Below, piece by piece: positions 41,068-51,461 of a stretch of 64,000 bases of DNA. The first letter of the stretch is position 1. Every line of letters starts with the position of its first letter. The position numbers and the translations under genes were made by a program. The notes below the pieces were generated by a model, which searched no databases, was not told the DNA's origin, and saw only the letters and a program-made list of their open reading frames with translations. The stretch lies in NCBI GenBank assembly GCA_014529385.2, contig CM043970.1:69402567-69466566 (forward strand), read 5' to 3'. Source of the stretch: Adiantum capillus-veneris (taxonomy: Eukaryota > Streptophyta > Polypodiopsida > Polypodiales > Pteridaceae).

Positions 41068-44000
41068 ATGGTAAGTACAAGATGCTCCAAAACAAAGGTA
41101 GCCGGAGAAATTTCAGGATGCAACATGAATGACATCTTTCCAATTGTCGACGTAAACATAAAAGGAAAGAGGGTTGGAAACACCTACATTGATGGAGGTG
41201 CACAAATCTGTGTAATGAGCGAAGCTATGATGCTTCGATTAGGGCTCGAGGTTGACAGGCCTTCTCCATGCAAGGCAAAGATGGCAAACAACGCAAAAGT
41301 AAAGTGTGTGGGTGTGGTAAGTGCCGTAAAAATAAAATCTTTCAACACTGAGGTAGAGGTAGATGTTTTTGTAATGCCTACTAAGGGGGAGGGCTATCCA
41401 CTAATTTTGGGAAGGCCATGGTTGATGGCCATGAAGGCAAAACAGGACTGGGGTACAAGCCTTCTACGCATGACCGGTAAGAAAGGGGAGACAATCTACT
41501 ACGACATGAGGATTGGCAAGCAGAAGCAAATGAATCTGGAAACATCGGCAGATGAAACCACTAGCGAATCTTCCAGTTCTGAGGAGGAGACCACATCCAC
41601 TGACGAAAGTGACAGTTCCATTGATGTGATGGGTATCATTATGAAGGATCCACAAAGGGTAATCACAACTGGTGATCCATCACCAAAAGGGAAACCCAAT
41701 GAAGAGGAGAGAAAATCACCTGGCCTAGGAGGAAGTAGGTTGAAGGGTATGTTGTCTACGGAATTAACACTTGAGGAGAAAGATAGTTTTTTGCAAATGT
41801 TGATGGGATTTCCTAACCTGTTCATTGACAACTATGAAAGAATCACAGGCATTACAGTGGTGGAACATCATATTAAGCTGAAGGAAGGGGTAAAACCAGT
41901 TGTGCAAAAGCTACGACGACTGGGGGTCATACAAGAAAAGGCGCTCTTGGCCGAGGTAAGGAAACTGCTGGAGGCGGGATTCATCTATCCTGTAGAAAAC
42001 TCAGAATGGGTGTCACCCGTAGTGGTGACGCCTAAAAAGAATGGTAAGTGGAGGGTCTGTGTTGACTACAAACCACTAAATGCAGCTACAAAGAGAGACC
42101 ACTTTCCTCTCCCTTTCTCGGATGAAATTCTGAATGAAGTAGCGGGTTTTGAATGCTATACCGTCTGTGATGGTTATTCTGGATACTTTCAAATACGCAT
42201 AGCCTTGGAAGATCAGCTAAAAACCACTTTTATCACGCCATGGGGTTGTTTTGCATACAGGGTTATGCCATTTGGTCTCACAAATGCACCTGCCACATTC
42301 CAAAGATATGTCACATATGTTTTTCAACCGTTCTTTGGAACATCCATAAGAGTGTTCATTGATGATTTTTGTATATATAGCTCCCGTATTTCACATTTAG
42401 AAAAGGTAACTGAAGGTTTGTCCAGGTTGCAGAGCCTAGGTGGGCAATTAAATGTGGATAAATGCCACATTGGGGAGAGTAAAGTCATTCTACTAGGCCA
42501 TGAAATTTCAGCAAAAGGTATCAACGCCGACCCAAGTAAGGTGTCCGCACTCATAGCCCTACCTTCACCAACGACCGCACGTCAACTGGTCTCTTTTCTA
42601 AATAAGGTGAGGTACTTAAGTAGATTCATACATCTACTATCACAACTTGTTCTACCACTGCAACAACTCACTCAAAGATCAACTTTCACTTGGGATGAGG
42701 AAAGCGAAAATCACTACAACAAGGTAAAGGAGGTCTTAGCCACTCTGCCAACTATATCACCACCTAAGTGGGATGAAAAATTCTATGTCACCTCAAGTGT
42801 TGGTGATGACTCATTGGGGGCTGTGCTACTCCAAAAGGATACAACGACATCTTTCATGAGGCCAATCTACTTCTCTAGTCGAATGATGACAGCAGGAGAG
42901 AAAGGTTTCACCCATGTGGAACACTTAGTCCTAGCTCTTAGATTTGCAACTACAAAGTTTAGGTCATATTTGCTGCCTAAGCAATTTGTGATTCTAACCA
43001 CGGATGAAATATTTCCCTATGTTGTACAACACATGGATGTGTCTGCTAGAATTACTAAATGGCTAGTTCGTTTGCAAGAGTTTGACTACACGGTACAGGT
43101 AGAAAGCACAACAAGGGCAAGTTTGGGGGGACTCATGACCTACCAAGTCTTTGAAAGGAAGGAGAAGCAATCTAAGGAAGGAGAAGTCCGATTACCTCCA
43201 GTACCACCGATGGTAGAAGGAGCATACTCTCTCTACTTTGATGGAGCCTACAAGCGAGCGTCCGACAAAGCAGCTGCAGGCATAGTGGTCTTTGATGACA
43301 AAGGGGCAAAGGTATTTTCGTTGGGCCAATTGTTAGATTCACATTCTAACAATGAAGCTGAGTATGCAGCACTAACCAAGGGTCTACAATGGTGCGTCTC
43401 GCAAGGTGTACAACGCCTTAATGTATTTGGGGATGCTCTACTTCTGGTAAGGCAAGTAAATGGAGCATGGACATGCAAGAATCCTAGTTTAAGGACTCAC
43501 TTAAGTGGTGTAAAAACCTTGTTGGGTAAGTTTGAAGAAGTTCAAATACACCATATCCCAAGGGCTCAAAACCAAGAAGCAGATGCCCTAGCAAGTGAAA
43601 GACTACAGGAAGTGGTGGTTGGAGCAATAAAGCTAAAGCTCCCTCTATTTCAAGGCAGTGATGCCTTGCCTGACATCATGCATTTTCTGGAAACAGGAAA
43701 ATGCCCATCAGATTTAACAAAGGGACAGAAGCAATGGCTGACGCGGAAGGCCACAAGGTATCGACTCATCAATGATGGTTTGTACTGTAAGGGTAAGGAC
43801 CAAATACTCAGGAAGGTCCCTCTCTCTCAGGAAATCACGGGAGTAATTGCTAGTTGTCACGACGGGGTTTGTGGTGGTCACTTTGCCCTAGACATAACAA
43901 GTAGGAAAATCTTGCAGGCAGGCTTCATATGGCCTAGCCTCAACCGTGATGTACACCACTGGTGCAAAACATGTAAGTTGTGTCAAAAGGCCGGCACTAG

Positions 44001-45003
44001 GTCACTTATGCCTGAACCACAAACACCTATTCTCTCATATGGCCCATTTGAAAAATGGGGTATCGATGCCATTGGGCCATTACCTAGGGCCAACTCAGGA
44101 AAATTCTACATTATCATGGGGGTCTACTACATGATTAGATGGGCAGAGGCTACACCCACCACTAGAATCACAGCGGTAGAGGTAGCTAAATTTATCTACG
44201 AGCACATATGCTGTAGGTTTGGCACACCTTTAGAGATCATCTCTGATAGAGGGCTAGGTTTCAGAGCAGACTTGGTAGGAGAATTAATGCTGAAACTGGG
44301 CATTACAAGGAGGCACTCTTCACCATATTACCCTCAATGTAATGGCCTAGTTGAAAAGGTAAATGGAATGGTTTCTAAAATTATTACCAAGCAGGTAAAC
44401 AATCATCCTGGAGACTGGGATAAGTATCTACTACCAGCTTTATGGGCCTACAGAACTTCATTTCGTACATCCATGGGATTCACACCGTATCATCTAGTAT
44501 TTGGTAAGGAAGCAATCTTGCCCATTGAAGTGCAACTACAAAGTCTCAGAGTAATGGCAAGCCAGCTTCAACAGCCCAACATGCATTTGAGAGATCACAT
44601 CATCAACTTGGAAAGATTGCAGCTGGACAGAGAAGAAGCAATAAATTACTATGCAGCACAAGCAGAGCATAGACGGCTTACCTTTAACGAGCATCTCCGG
44701 AAAAAAGAATTGAAGAAAGGAATGTTGGTGCTCCGCTACGACAATCGCTTCGACATGCGCAAGGATAAGAAACTCCTGATCCGATGGGAAGGCCCTTTTA
44801 TCATCGGGAAAAAGTATGCCAATGGAAGCTACCAGCTTATGGAGGCTGATGGAAAACTTCATAAAACCAGGGTAAATGGTTGGCGACTTAAACCTTATTT
44901 TCTTCGATTTGACCAGGCTCCACCAATTGACATTCCAGATGAGGACACACCATCAGCCACCACCTCCGACGATAATGATCAAACAGATGAGCTAGAGACA
45001 TGA
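41068..45003 (+). CDS. TAT1 Pol polyprotein: protease, RT, RNase H, archaeal RNase H, integrase
   Basis: An intact frame of 1,311 codons in phase with gag, separated from it by the TAG at 41,023. The ATG at 41,068 may not be used if Pol is made as a Gag-Pol fusion. Domains in order: retropepsin with DGGA at residues 42-45 and ILGRPW at 113-118; RT at about 290-480 with FGLTNAPATFQR and the catalytic box FIDD near residue 430; a classical RNase H at about 570-690 that has lost usual residues (TTDEIFPYV where TDH is expected); archaeal-type RNase H at about 715-850 with Asp (YFDGAYK), Glu (NNEAEYAAL), Asp (GDALLL) and Asp (EADALA) all present; integrase H2C2 at about 928-975; DDE core (KWGIDAIGP, IISDRGLGF, NGLVEKVNG) at about 995-1,100; a GPF-type end (IRWEGPFIIG). 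It catalyses replication and insertion of the element. Confidence 0.95.
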   Translation: MVSTRCSKTKVAGEISGCNMNDIFPIVDVNIKGKRVGNTYIDGGAQICVMSEAMMLRLGLEVDRPSPCKAKMANNAKVKCVGVVSAVKIKSFNTEVEVDVFVMPTKGEGYPLILGRPWLMAMKAKQDWGTSLLRMTGKKGETIYYDMRIGKQKQMNLETSADETTSESSSSEEETTSTDESDSSIDVMGIIMKDPQRVITTGDPSPKGKPNEEERKSPGLGGSRLKGMLSTELTLEEKDSFLQMLMGFPNLFIDNYERITGITVVEHHIKLKEGVKPVVQKLRRLGVIQEKALLAEVRKLLEAGFIYPVENSEWVSPVVVTPKKNGKWRVCVDYKPLNAATKRDHFPLPFSDEILNEVAGFECYTVCDGYSGYFQIRIALEDQLKTTFITPWGCFAYRVMPFGLTNAPATFQRYVTYVFQPFFGTSIRVFIDDFCIYSSRISHLEKVTEGLSRLQSLGGQLNVDKCHIGESKVILLGHEISAKGINADPSKVSALIALPSPTTARQLVSFLNKVRYLSRFIHLLSQLVLPLQQLTQRSTFTWDEESENHYNKVKEVLATLPTISPPKWDEKFYVTSSVGDDSLGAVLLQKDTTTSFMRPIYFSSRMMTAGEKGFTHVEHLVLALRFATTKFRSYLLPKQFVILTTDEIFPYVVQHMDVSARITKWLVRLQEFDYTVQVESTTRASLGGLMTYQVFERKEKQSKEGEVRLPPVPPMVEGAYSLYFDGAYKRASDKAAAGIVVFDDKGAKVFSLGQLLDSHSNNEAEYAALTKGLQWCVSQGVQRLNVFGDALLLVRQVNGAWTCKNPSLRTHLSGVKTLLGKFEEVQIHHIPRAQNQEADALASERLQEVVVGAIKLKLPLFQGSDALPDIMHFLETGKCPSDLTKGQKQWLTRKATRYRLINDGLYCKGKDQILRKVPLSQEITGVIASCHDGVCGGHFALDITSRKILQAGFIWPSLNRDVHHWCKTCKLCQKAGTRSLMPEPQTPILSYGPFEKWGIDAIGPLPRANSGKFYIIMGVYYMIRWAEATPTTRITAVEVAKFIYEHICCRFGTPLEIISDRGLGFRADLVGELMLKLGITRRHSSPYYPQCNGLVEKVNGMVSKIITKQVNNHPGDWDKYLLPALWAYRTSFRTSMGFTPYHLVFGKEAILPIEVQLQSLRVMASQLQQPNMHLRDHIINLERLQLDREEAINYYAAQAEHRRLTFNEHLRKKELKKGMLVLRYDNRFDMRKDKKLLIRWEGPFIIGKKYANGSYQLMEADGKLHKTRVNGWRLKPYFLRFDQAPPIDIPDEDTPSATTSDDNDQTDELET

Positions 45004-45015
45004 ATGCCTCTAGCC

Positions 45016-45031
45016 AAAAGGGGAGGGCTAA
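45016..45031 (+). other. TAT1 polypurine tract
   Basis: CAAAAGGGGAGGGCTAA directly before the 3' LTR start TGATGGGG, 15 bp after the pol stop. Confidence 0.8.
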
Positions 45032-46342
45032 TGATGGGGGCTTTTCACAAGCCAAGCTCCCATACCCCTCTTCTCTCGTCCCCACCCCATGAAAACCCCT
45101 CTCAGGGAGGGAGTGATAAAAGACATTGGAAAAAGTAAGAAAAAAATAAAGTATGATTATGTAAATATATGAGAAAGGTAAAATAGGCCACCTCATGCCT
45201 ACGGGGCAGCCCATCCCCACCTTGCCTGCTTTTTCTTCATTGTTGCCCCGCCGTGTGTCCCTTTTCCTCTCCTCCACTCAAAAGGTCAACCCCCTCTCTC
45301 TTCCCCTTGTCCTTTCTCCTTTCTCTCTCCCCTCAAGCTACCCCACCTCTCACAAATAATGCATTCTAACTCACCAATAATGCACCCTAACTCACATGCA
45401 ACTTACCCTATCTTCCAAAATAGTATACCCCACCCCCCCTTTCTCTCTCCTATCATATCCCATGACCCAAATACCCCCCCCTCTCTCTAAAGGGCGCCAT
45501 GTCTCTTGTCTTATAGCTAAATAACCTCCCCCACACTCACACACACTCAGTTTCACTAAAAAAAGGTGCCCACAGACCCATCCCCACCCGGTGGTTACCT
45601 GATTTTTCTTGTGTTCACACACAGCTGCACAGAGATTCACCTCTGAACACACTCCTCTCTCTCCCCTCTTGTAATTACTTTATTCTCCATGTCACCTCTC
45701 ACTTTTTTTCATCAACCCATCTCTCTCTCTTAGTCTCTCTCTCATGAGACTGCTATTCTGGCACATATACACACAGCCAGACAAGTGGGGCCCACAGTCA
45801 CATGGCCTATGTAGATAATGATTTCTTCATTTCTAAATTCTAGAATTTCTCCCCCCTCCTCCCCTATATAAAGAGGGGTCACCATCACACACACACACAA
45901 CATCACCAAAGAACACACTATGCACTGTGTGTGCCTAGTGCACACACACACACCCACACCATCACCATCACCGCAATCACCATGCTTGTCTTGAGCATGA
46001 CCTCTACACCCTTGGCTATGGAAGATGAAGGGCAACTAAATAAAGGATGATGGCCATAATCCTCGTGCGAGTCTTTGCCATCAACTCCCACCTATCCACC
46101 ATGTGCTCTACCACTCTCTCCCTTCTCATTCCCCTACCCTATGCTCCCCATTTCATCGCCTAATTCTCTAGATAAAGCTTGAGGTTTTGTGAGTATGTTT
46201 TCTTGCAATGTTTTGCCCATGTGAGGTGTGCGGAATCGCCACCTAGTCTTGTGTTTTGGAGTGAGCTTGTGTATGTGTGAAGGGTGTGCGGATTGGCCAT
46301 CCTTTTGTGATGCCTAAGTACTAAGCTGCTATACCCCCTCCC

Positions 46343-46377
<35 letters not shown>

Positions 46378-46587
46378 TGATCTCATTCCCTTTCTTTTTT
46401 ATCATTACTCCCAAGCATCCATCTCTCTTGGATGAAAACTTTGTTATGGTGGTGTGTTGTTTGCGTCGTAGCCGCTGAAGCTAGGTGGTGCCCCCTGTTT
46501 GCTTTACCATGACAGGCTCGAGGTGCGCCATTCGGTCCCCGGTGTTTTAGAGGCCGTCGGGGTTCGGGGTTCGCTTTGCTCCCGTCA
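45032..46587 (+). repeat. TAT1 3' LTR (1,556 bp)
   Basis: TGATGGGGGCTTTTCACAAG to GCTCCCGTCA. Its extra length comes mainly from a longer CT run at 46,345-46,374 (38,655-38,666 in the 5' LTR). Confidence 0.93.
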
Positions 46588-47500
46588 GTAGCAAGGAAGA
46601 AAGAGTGGAAGCTGAGGAAAATGAGTCAGCTAGGAGTAGAGTCTTTGCTAATGAGGTCTGAATTTTAGCCTATGGATTCTTTGCAAGGTCGCATGCTAGG
46701 GGTTCATCATGAACCAATGGTTCCTGTTACTCCTTAGGTTCTGCCAGCAGTGGTCACTACAGCAGTGCAAGATAATGGGCTAAGGAAAGACATGACGCAA
46801 GTGGTAGATATAATGAAGAATCTCAGCCTAAACATGCTAAGTCAAGTGGGAAACAATCGAGGTCGAGGGAGGTTTGCAAATCATCCCCAGGAGGTGAGGA
46901 AAGACCCAGGAATGGTGGTGGACAAAGCAATGGCAGGTTCTGGAGGTAAACGCCCACATGTTATAATTGCGGAGAGTTGGGCCACATCAGTCAGCCCGCA
47001 ATGTGATAAGCCACCAAGGATGGGGGAGACATGTATCCATTTCCAAGAAAGGTGCTAACTAGATCAAATGATTATGGCATCGAAATTAAGGGAGAAGAAG
47101 GAACCAGTGGATTAACCCAAGAGGAAAAGGGAAAGACAAAAGTGTTAAGTGTAGTCACCTTGGAGAAGGCATCAAAGCTAGAGGATATATTAGTGATGCC
47201 TATTGGGAAGAGGACCATAGAGGATAAGGAAGGAAGAAGTGCCCCGGGTACTAGTAAGAAGAAAGGAAAGAGCCATGAAGGCAAGGATGTCAAGGCCAAG
47301 AGGAAAAGAAGGGTTCGTCGTGCAAGTTTCATGTGTCAGATTTTCCACTAGGGGATGGGAAATTAAGCTATGACTTGAAGGAGGATCTGACAAGCAGGAT
47401 GGTAGATGTTACTTTTGGGCAGCTTATAGAGATGGTGCCTAAACTAAAGCGACAGTGGAAGAGGATGGTTAACCCAATGGAGAAAGAGCCAGCCTGAGAG
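46588..47500 (+). pseudogene. GYP2 Gag, 3' part with broken zinc knuckle
   Basis: Gag resumes after TAT1 (RKKEWKLRKMSQLGVE) with a stop near 46,660 and another at about 46,737. The region 46,750-47,058 (VVDIMKNLSLNMLSQVG) is the part before the knuckle. At about 46,960-47,010 CYNCGELGHIS is present, but an extra base shifts the frame before the last cysteine. The basic linker at 47,060-47,340 follows, and then VDVTFGQLIEMVPKLKRQW at about 47,405-47,460, the segment before the protease. The arrangement matches TAT1. Confidence 0.78.
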
Positions 47501-47511
47501 TTTCAGTAAAG

Positions 47512-48067
47512 GTGTTGCCAATGGATGAGCTACCAGACATTTGTCCAATAGTAAATTTGTGGCATAAAAGAAAAAATTTGGGACAAGGTTATGTTGATCG
47601 TGGAGCCCAAATATGTGTCATGACAAACTCATGTGTTGAGAAGATGGGTCTTACATCGACTGGGGTGTCAGACTTTTGGATCAGATTGGCAAACCATCAA
47701 AAAAGTAAAATGTTTGGGTGTTGTAAAGAGCTTAGAAGTGGAGGCATATGATGCAAAGGTAGTGGTTGATTTTCATGTGATGCCAGCGGGGTTGGGAGCA
47801 TATCCTATTATACTGGGCAGACCATGGTTACGTGCAGTGGGAGCTGTTCAAGATTGGAGACGTGGTACGATTAGCCTTTATGGAAAGACAGGTGCCAAGA
47901 AGCTATATAATATGGACACAAGGAAACGATTGGAGAAGCTTTATGAAGATGAGGATGAGTCTAGTGATGGAGACTATTCCAGAGTGTCTGACGAGGATAG
48001 TGATAGTACTACCAGCAGTGATGAGGATGCTAATGTTGCATTTCTTTTTATGGATAAAGAAATCTAG
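47512..48067 (+). pseudogene. GYP2 retropepsin-like protease, frameshifted
   Basis: Starts at the ATG at 47,521 or upstream; LPDICPIVNLWHKRKNLGQG leads to the active-site position, which reads DRGA (YVDRGAQICVM) instead of DT/SGA or the DGGA of TAT1. A frameshift near 47,700 moves the rest to the frame with VKSLEVEAYDAKVVVDF and ILGRPWLRAVGAVQDW. An acidic, Ser-rich tail (DEDESSDGDYSRVSDEDSD) ends at TAG 48,065. The catalytic change plus the frameshift make it inactive. Confidence 0.85.
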
Positions 48068-48461
48068 GAGTCTGGTTTAGTTGCATTTGCGAATGAAGTT
48101 GAAGATGAAAGTGAAGGGCCTTATGAAGTGATTGAAGGGCTGATGCAAACCAAGGTTAAATTGTCAAATTAAAGAAGCAGGAATTGATGACACAAATGAT
48201 CAATGGAGACCTCTCAATTATGGAGAAGGAGATATATTTGCACATGCAGGTCTATGCCAAAGTAATTGATGGTTTTCTTGATACAAAGTTGATATATGGC
48301 ATCTCTACAGGTTTTCCTTGGGAACCAGGTGGAACCTTGATTAAGCTTTTAATGCAAGGAATGCCAAGTGTTTTTGTGTGGGATCCAGGTGGAATGAGCT
48401 TTTACTAGTTTTGCTGCTGCTAATCATGAATGATCTAGTAGGCTAGGGGATGGGCAATTTA
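48068..48461 (+). other. GYP2 3' region with pol deleted
   Basis: A short linker remnant (DLSIMEKEIYLHMQVYAKVIDGF, about 48,205-48,270) corresponds to the TAT1 segment just before RT. Then the text passes to a stretch ending at AGGGGATGGGCAATTTA before the 3' LTR. RT, RNase H and integrase are absent, so a deletion of about 3 kb is inferred near 48,270-48,300. The purine-rich AGGGGATGGG is the probable PPT. Confidence 0.65.
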
Positions 48462-49403
48462 TGTCAGGAGTTTTTTGGAGCAAGGGATTTCGCATATGTA
48501 CATACACATGCATGGTGCATCAAATAAAGAATTGCCCATTTTTCACAGCCAAGTGGTTACGTGGGGCCCACATGTGTATAGGTGGGATAGCATGTACATA
48601 GTGCATCGATTTTCACTATCACCAGTACCAGTGTGTTTTTTCTATAATCATGAGGAGTTGGTAGCACATAAAATTCTCGACGAATCTATCCGTGGGCCGA
48701 CGACATGAGGTAAGCAGGTGCGTCAGATGGCATCTAGTGGCGTCCGGAGGCCGAATGGGGTCAATACTTGCACGTGGATAAGTACGGACACAACGTGGGT
48801 GTTTTCTTGTGATAATTAAGCAAACATATCATCATGAGTACCATCTTTTGGGGTCACTTCACGTGGTTGCGGGATGCATTATTGGAAAAAGTTGAGTGCC
48901 AAGTGTGAAAATGAATGTAGCAGGGTGACAACTATGCACTGCGAGGTCAATTTTCGGCCTGTTCGGGGTCCGTTTGAGGTCAACTAAAAGTCCAAGGGTG
49001 CCCAACTAAAAAATCCAAGTGTGGGAACTGAAAAACCAGAGATAAGACCAGAAAAAGGATGGAGAGAAGAGGAGGAACAGCGGCAACTATGTTTTTGCTC
49101 ATTTTGGAGCCTGTTTTGGCCGTAAACTGCTCATCCGATGTCGGATTTGAGCACTTTGACATTGTAGACTGGGGTTTTGGGCCGTTCCGAACGCGATGGA
49201 GCTGTTCATTTTTCCAAATTCTTCACTATTTTTCTATTGTTTTGGCTGTGTAAGTTTCTCCTATGAGCGAAGCTTCTGCTCCAGTTTGTGATTGTATCTA
49301 GCTTATTTTACCCATATTGTGTGAGCTATTTGCCCCATTGGTGTTGGCCCAAGCTCAATTGTATCTAAACATCAGAAATTCTCCTCTTTTGAGCTGAGTT
49401 TTT

Positions 49404-49449
<46 letters not shown>

Positions 49450-49627
49450 CTCTGTGTGGAGTGGGCAAACGGATAGTCTCTCTCCTCTCACTACATAGGT
49501 GTGTTCCCTGTCTCGACCAGGTGTGTTGTGTATGCCGAGTGGTGCCCCATAGTGTGTGTGTATATCATCCCAATAGTGTGTGTCGGGTCATTATAGAGGC
49601 GTTGTGTGTGTTCTCATCCCGCTCACA
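48462..49627 (+). repeat. GYP2 3' LTR (1,166 bp), uninterrupted
   Basis: TGTCAGGAGTTTTTTGGAGC to CATCCCGCTCACA. It shows the undisturbed text at the GYP3 insertion site (about 48,860) and carries an expanded GT run at 49,405-49,447. Confidence 0.93.
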
Positions 49628-49631
49628 TCGT

Positions 49632-50529
49632 CATTTCAAGCATATTGTTGTATGCAAAGAAAAATATTTTTCTAATGTATTTGTGAGTTTTAGAATGTGA
49701 TACATTGCTTGCCCTTTCCATTGAGCACTCAAGGTGGGAAGTAGGAGAGCTTTGGTATGCAACAATTATTGGATCATTTTAAATATTCAAAATTGCATAA
49801 GAGAAAACTTTCATATTTTCATTCTTGATACATAAGCATTCAAAACCTCAAAAAACTTTCCATGTAGTCAACTAAATGTATTAAAGTATGTGGTACATAC
49901 ACAATTGGGGTGCCTAAAACCTTGGTTTCAATGTTATTATGGAGAACTCAAGATTTTCAAGAGTTCTTGCACGATAAAAAATTCAAGATAGAGTTCAAGC
50001 AACGAGATTTAATTGAGTTAGGGAGCCCAAAAAATACATAGTTTCTTGGTTTAAACATATAAAGTCATTTGTAGTTGTCAAATTACACTAGAATAGTACC
50101 AATTTCATGAGGGGACCTTTGGAAGACCAAAATTATGCTCTTATTCAGCACGTGCTCAAGTATGAAATTATGTCTATAGCTTGCATGTGACTTGAAAACT
50201 TATCTTTGAAGTGCTAACATTTGGCTTTTATTAACATAAAAAAGGCCATCTCTACAAAAAGATATAATAATTTTATGATTTTGTTGGCAAAACAACTTGA
50301 AATTTTACTAAAATTTATGTCTTAGAACATACCAGAATCCTCTCCATACAGATTGTATTTTGATATATATAAAAAATCCAGTGTTTTCTTTCCCTCATAA
50401 CCAATCTATGGTAGAAGCAAGGTGTAAAAAACTTCTTTCTAGCTCGACAAATAAATTGCCAAAACTTGGTAGAAAAACAGGACACTTTAGTGTCTTAGGA
50501 CACTTAAGTGTCCAATTACAAAACTAGTG
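49632..50529. other. TIR1 right part, non-coding
   Basis: About 0.9 kb of AT-rich DNA up to the right inverted terminus. No transposase motif. The last 50 bp hold the GGACACTT / AAGTGTCC repeats, including the palindrome GGACACTTAAGTGTCC. Confidence 0.65.
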
Positions 50530-50533
50530 TTAA

Positions 50534-51196
50534 GATATCTTCATCCACTATCCTTATTTGATGATTGCCACTTTTAAGGTCAATCCTATTGAAATAGGTA
50601 GAGCCTTGTAGCTTATCAAAAAGATCTTCTACCCTAGGCATGGGAAATCTGTTTTTGACAGTGATATGGTTTAGTGCTCGATAGTACACACACATATGAT
50701 ATGTACCATCTTTCTTTTGCACTAAAAGGACTAGAGAACAAAAGGGAGAGGAAGTAGGCCTCACAATCCCTTTGTCTACCAATTCCTGTACTTGGCTCAT
50801 GATCTCCTCTTGTTGAGCTTGTGAGACTTGATAAGGAGGCTTGTTAGGCGGTGAGCTTCCTAGAAGGAGCTCAATGCGATGGTCATCATCCCCTCGTTTT
50901 GGAGGTAAGTCCATAGGGTTATCATCGACGAACACATCTTGGAATCCTTTTAGAAAATTAGACAAGTCTAACTTTTCTTGATTCCTACCATTTACATTTG
51001 ATGAAACATTAGGATCTTTTAGAGACTCTTTGACAAAAATTATGTACGTAGAAACTGATTTCTTCATTGATTTATCAAAAGCAGGAGGATTTACAAGTGG
51101 AATAGTGCGATCATGCTCACTAGCATCTATATACATGTTCTTTCCCTGGTAGGTGAAGTAGATTCTCCTTTCAAGGAACTTCATATTGAAATCCAT
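50534..51196 (-). pseudogene. CHR1 reverse transcriptase, N-terminal half and linker
   Basis: Minus-strand frame from the ATG at 51,196 (MDFNMKFLERRIYFTYQG) through the linker (HRIELLLGSSPPNKPPYQV) and RT blocks VRPTSSPFCSLVLLVQKKDG and YRALNHITVKNRFPMPRVED, to DLKSGNHQIRIVDEDI at the TIR1 edge. The usual CVDYRALN reads CVYYRALN. Apart from this residue the 220 codons are open, so the TIR1 insertion may be what first broke this RT. Confidence 0.9.
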
Positions 51197-51441
51197 GCAT
51201 CAAACCATGGCGCCCCTAGGATAGCATCCTCATGTTGGAGAGAAGAGATGGAAAAGTCTTCTTTGTTAACATAGCTTTGGACATGAAGCCTCAACTTCCC
51301 AATCAAGGGAGTAACGGAGTCTTGCTGTCCATGGAAATCTGTGTCAGCCATTACCATATCTCCCATCTCAAAAGCTTGAATGCCCAACCTGGTGGCCAGC
51401 TCCCTTGATATGAAGTTGTGAGTAGACCCAAGGTGAAACAA
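51181..51441 (-). pseudogene. CHR1 protease domain, active site lost
   Basis: Retropepsin-like region with FHLGSTHNFISRELATRLG, where the usual IDSGSTHNFIS has lost its catalytic Asp (LGST). ILGAPWFDAW marks the end of the domain and overlaps the start of the RT frame. Order gag-PR-RT as in other chromoviruses. Confidence 0.85.
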
Positions 51442-51461
51442 GATGAAGGCATTATGCTCTC

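Larger units (their letters stand above)
37343..46587 (+). mobile_element. TAT1: young Tat-lineage Ty3/gypsy element with dual RNase H
   Basis: Complete 9.2-kb element: 5' LTR 37,343-38,879, PBS 38,882, leader ORF 39,450-39,668, gag-pol 39,751-45,003, PPT about 45,016-45,031, 3' LTR 45,032-46,587, TSD GTAGC. LTRs differ at roughly 28 of 1,535 positions (about 98% identical by eye), the youngest insertion in the window. The archaeal-type RNase H between the classical RNase H and integrase places it in the Tat lineage. gag-pol is one frame with two in-frame stops. Confidence 0.95.
26015..49627 (+). mobile_element. GYP2: Ty3/gypsy element with gag and protease but no RT or integrase
   Basis: LTR pair: the 5' LTR is 26,015-26,423 plus 35,042-35,776 (split by GYP3) and the 3' LTR is 48,462-49,627. 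TSD TCGT lies at 26,011-26,014 and 49,628-49,631. The internal part has a PBS at 35,783, a leader ORF at 36,523-36,738, gag from 36,842 (split by TAT1 at 37,342), a broken zinc knuckle, and a protease at 47,512-48,067. After a short RT-linker remnant it passes to 3' sequence, so RT, RNase H and integrase are missing. LTR identity is about 93% by eye. Its gag-protease resembles that of TAT1, an obvious type of partner. Confidence 0.88.
25630..50529. mobile_element. TIR1: CACTA-like terminal-inverted-repeat element, non-autonomous, split by GYP2
   Basis: The ends are inverted: the left starts CACTAGTTTGGTACC and the right, read inward on the minus strand, starts CACTAGTTTTGTAATT. Both are followed within about 30 bp by GGACACTTNAAGTGTCC-type blocks; the right end has a second block (GGACACTTTAGTGTC). 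Such repeated subterminal motifs and CACTA ends are features of En/Spm (CACTA) elements. Without GYP2 only about 1.28 kb remain (25,630-26,014 and 49,632-50,529), with no transposase, so it would need an autonomous partner. The TTAA edge leaves a piggyBac-like reading open, but the CACTA ends favour the first. Confidence 0.78.

Noticed and set aside
49405-49447. GT microsatellite, and CT run at 46,345-46,374, as functional sites
   Set aside because: Ordinary microsatellite expansion in one LTR of each pair; no sign of function.
25630-50529. TIR1 as a piggyBac element because of TTAA edges
   Set aside because: The termini begin CACTAG and carry repeated subterminal motifs as in CACTA elements; no piggyBac transposase is present. 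Kept only as an alternative.
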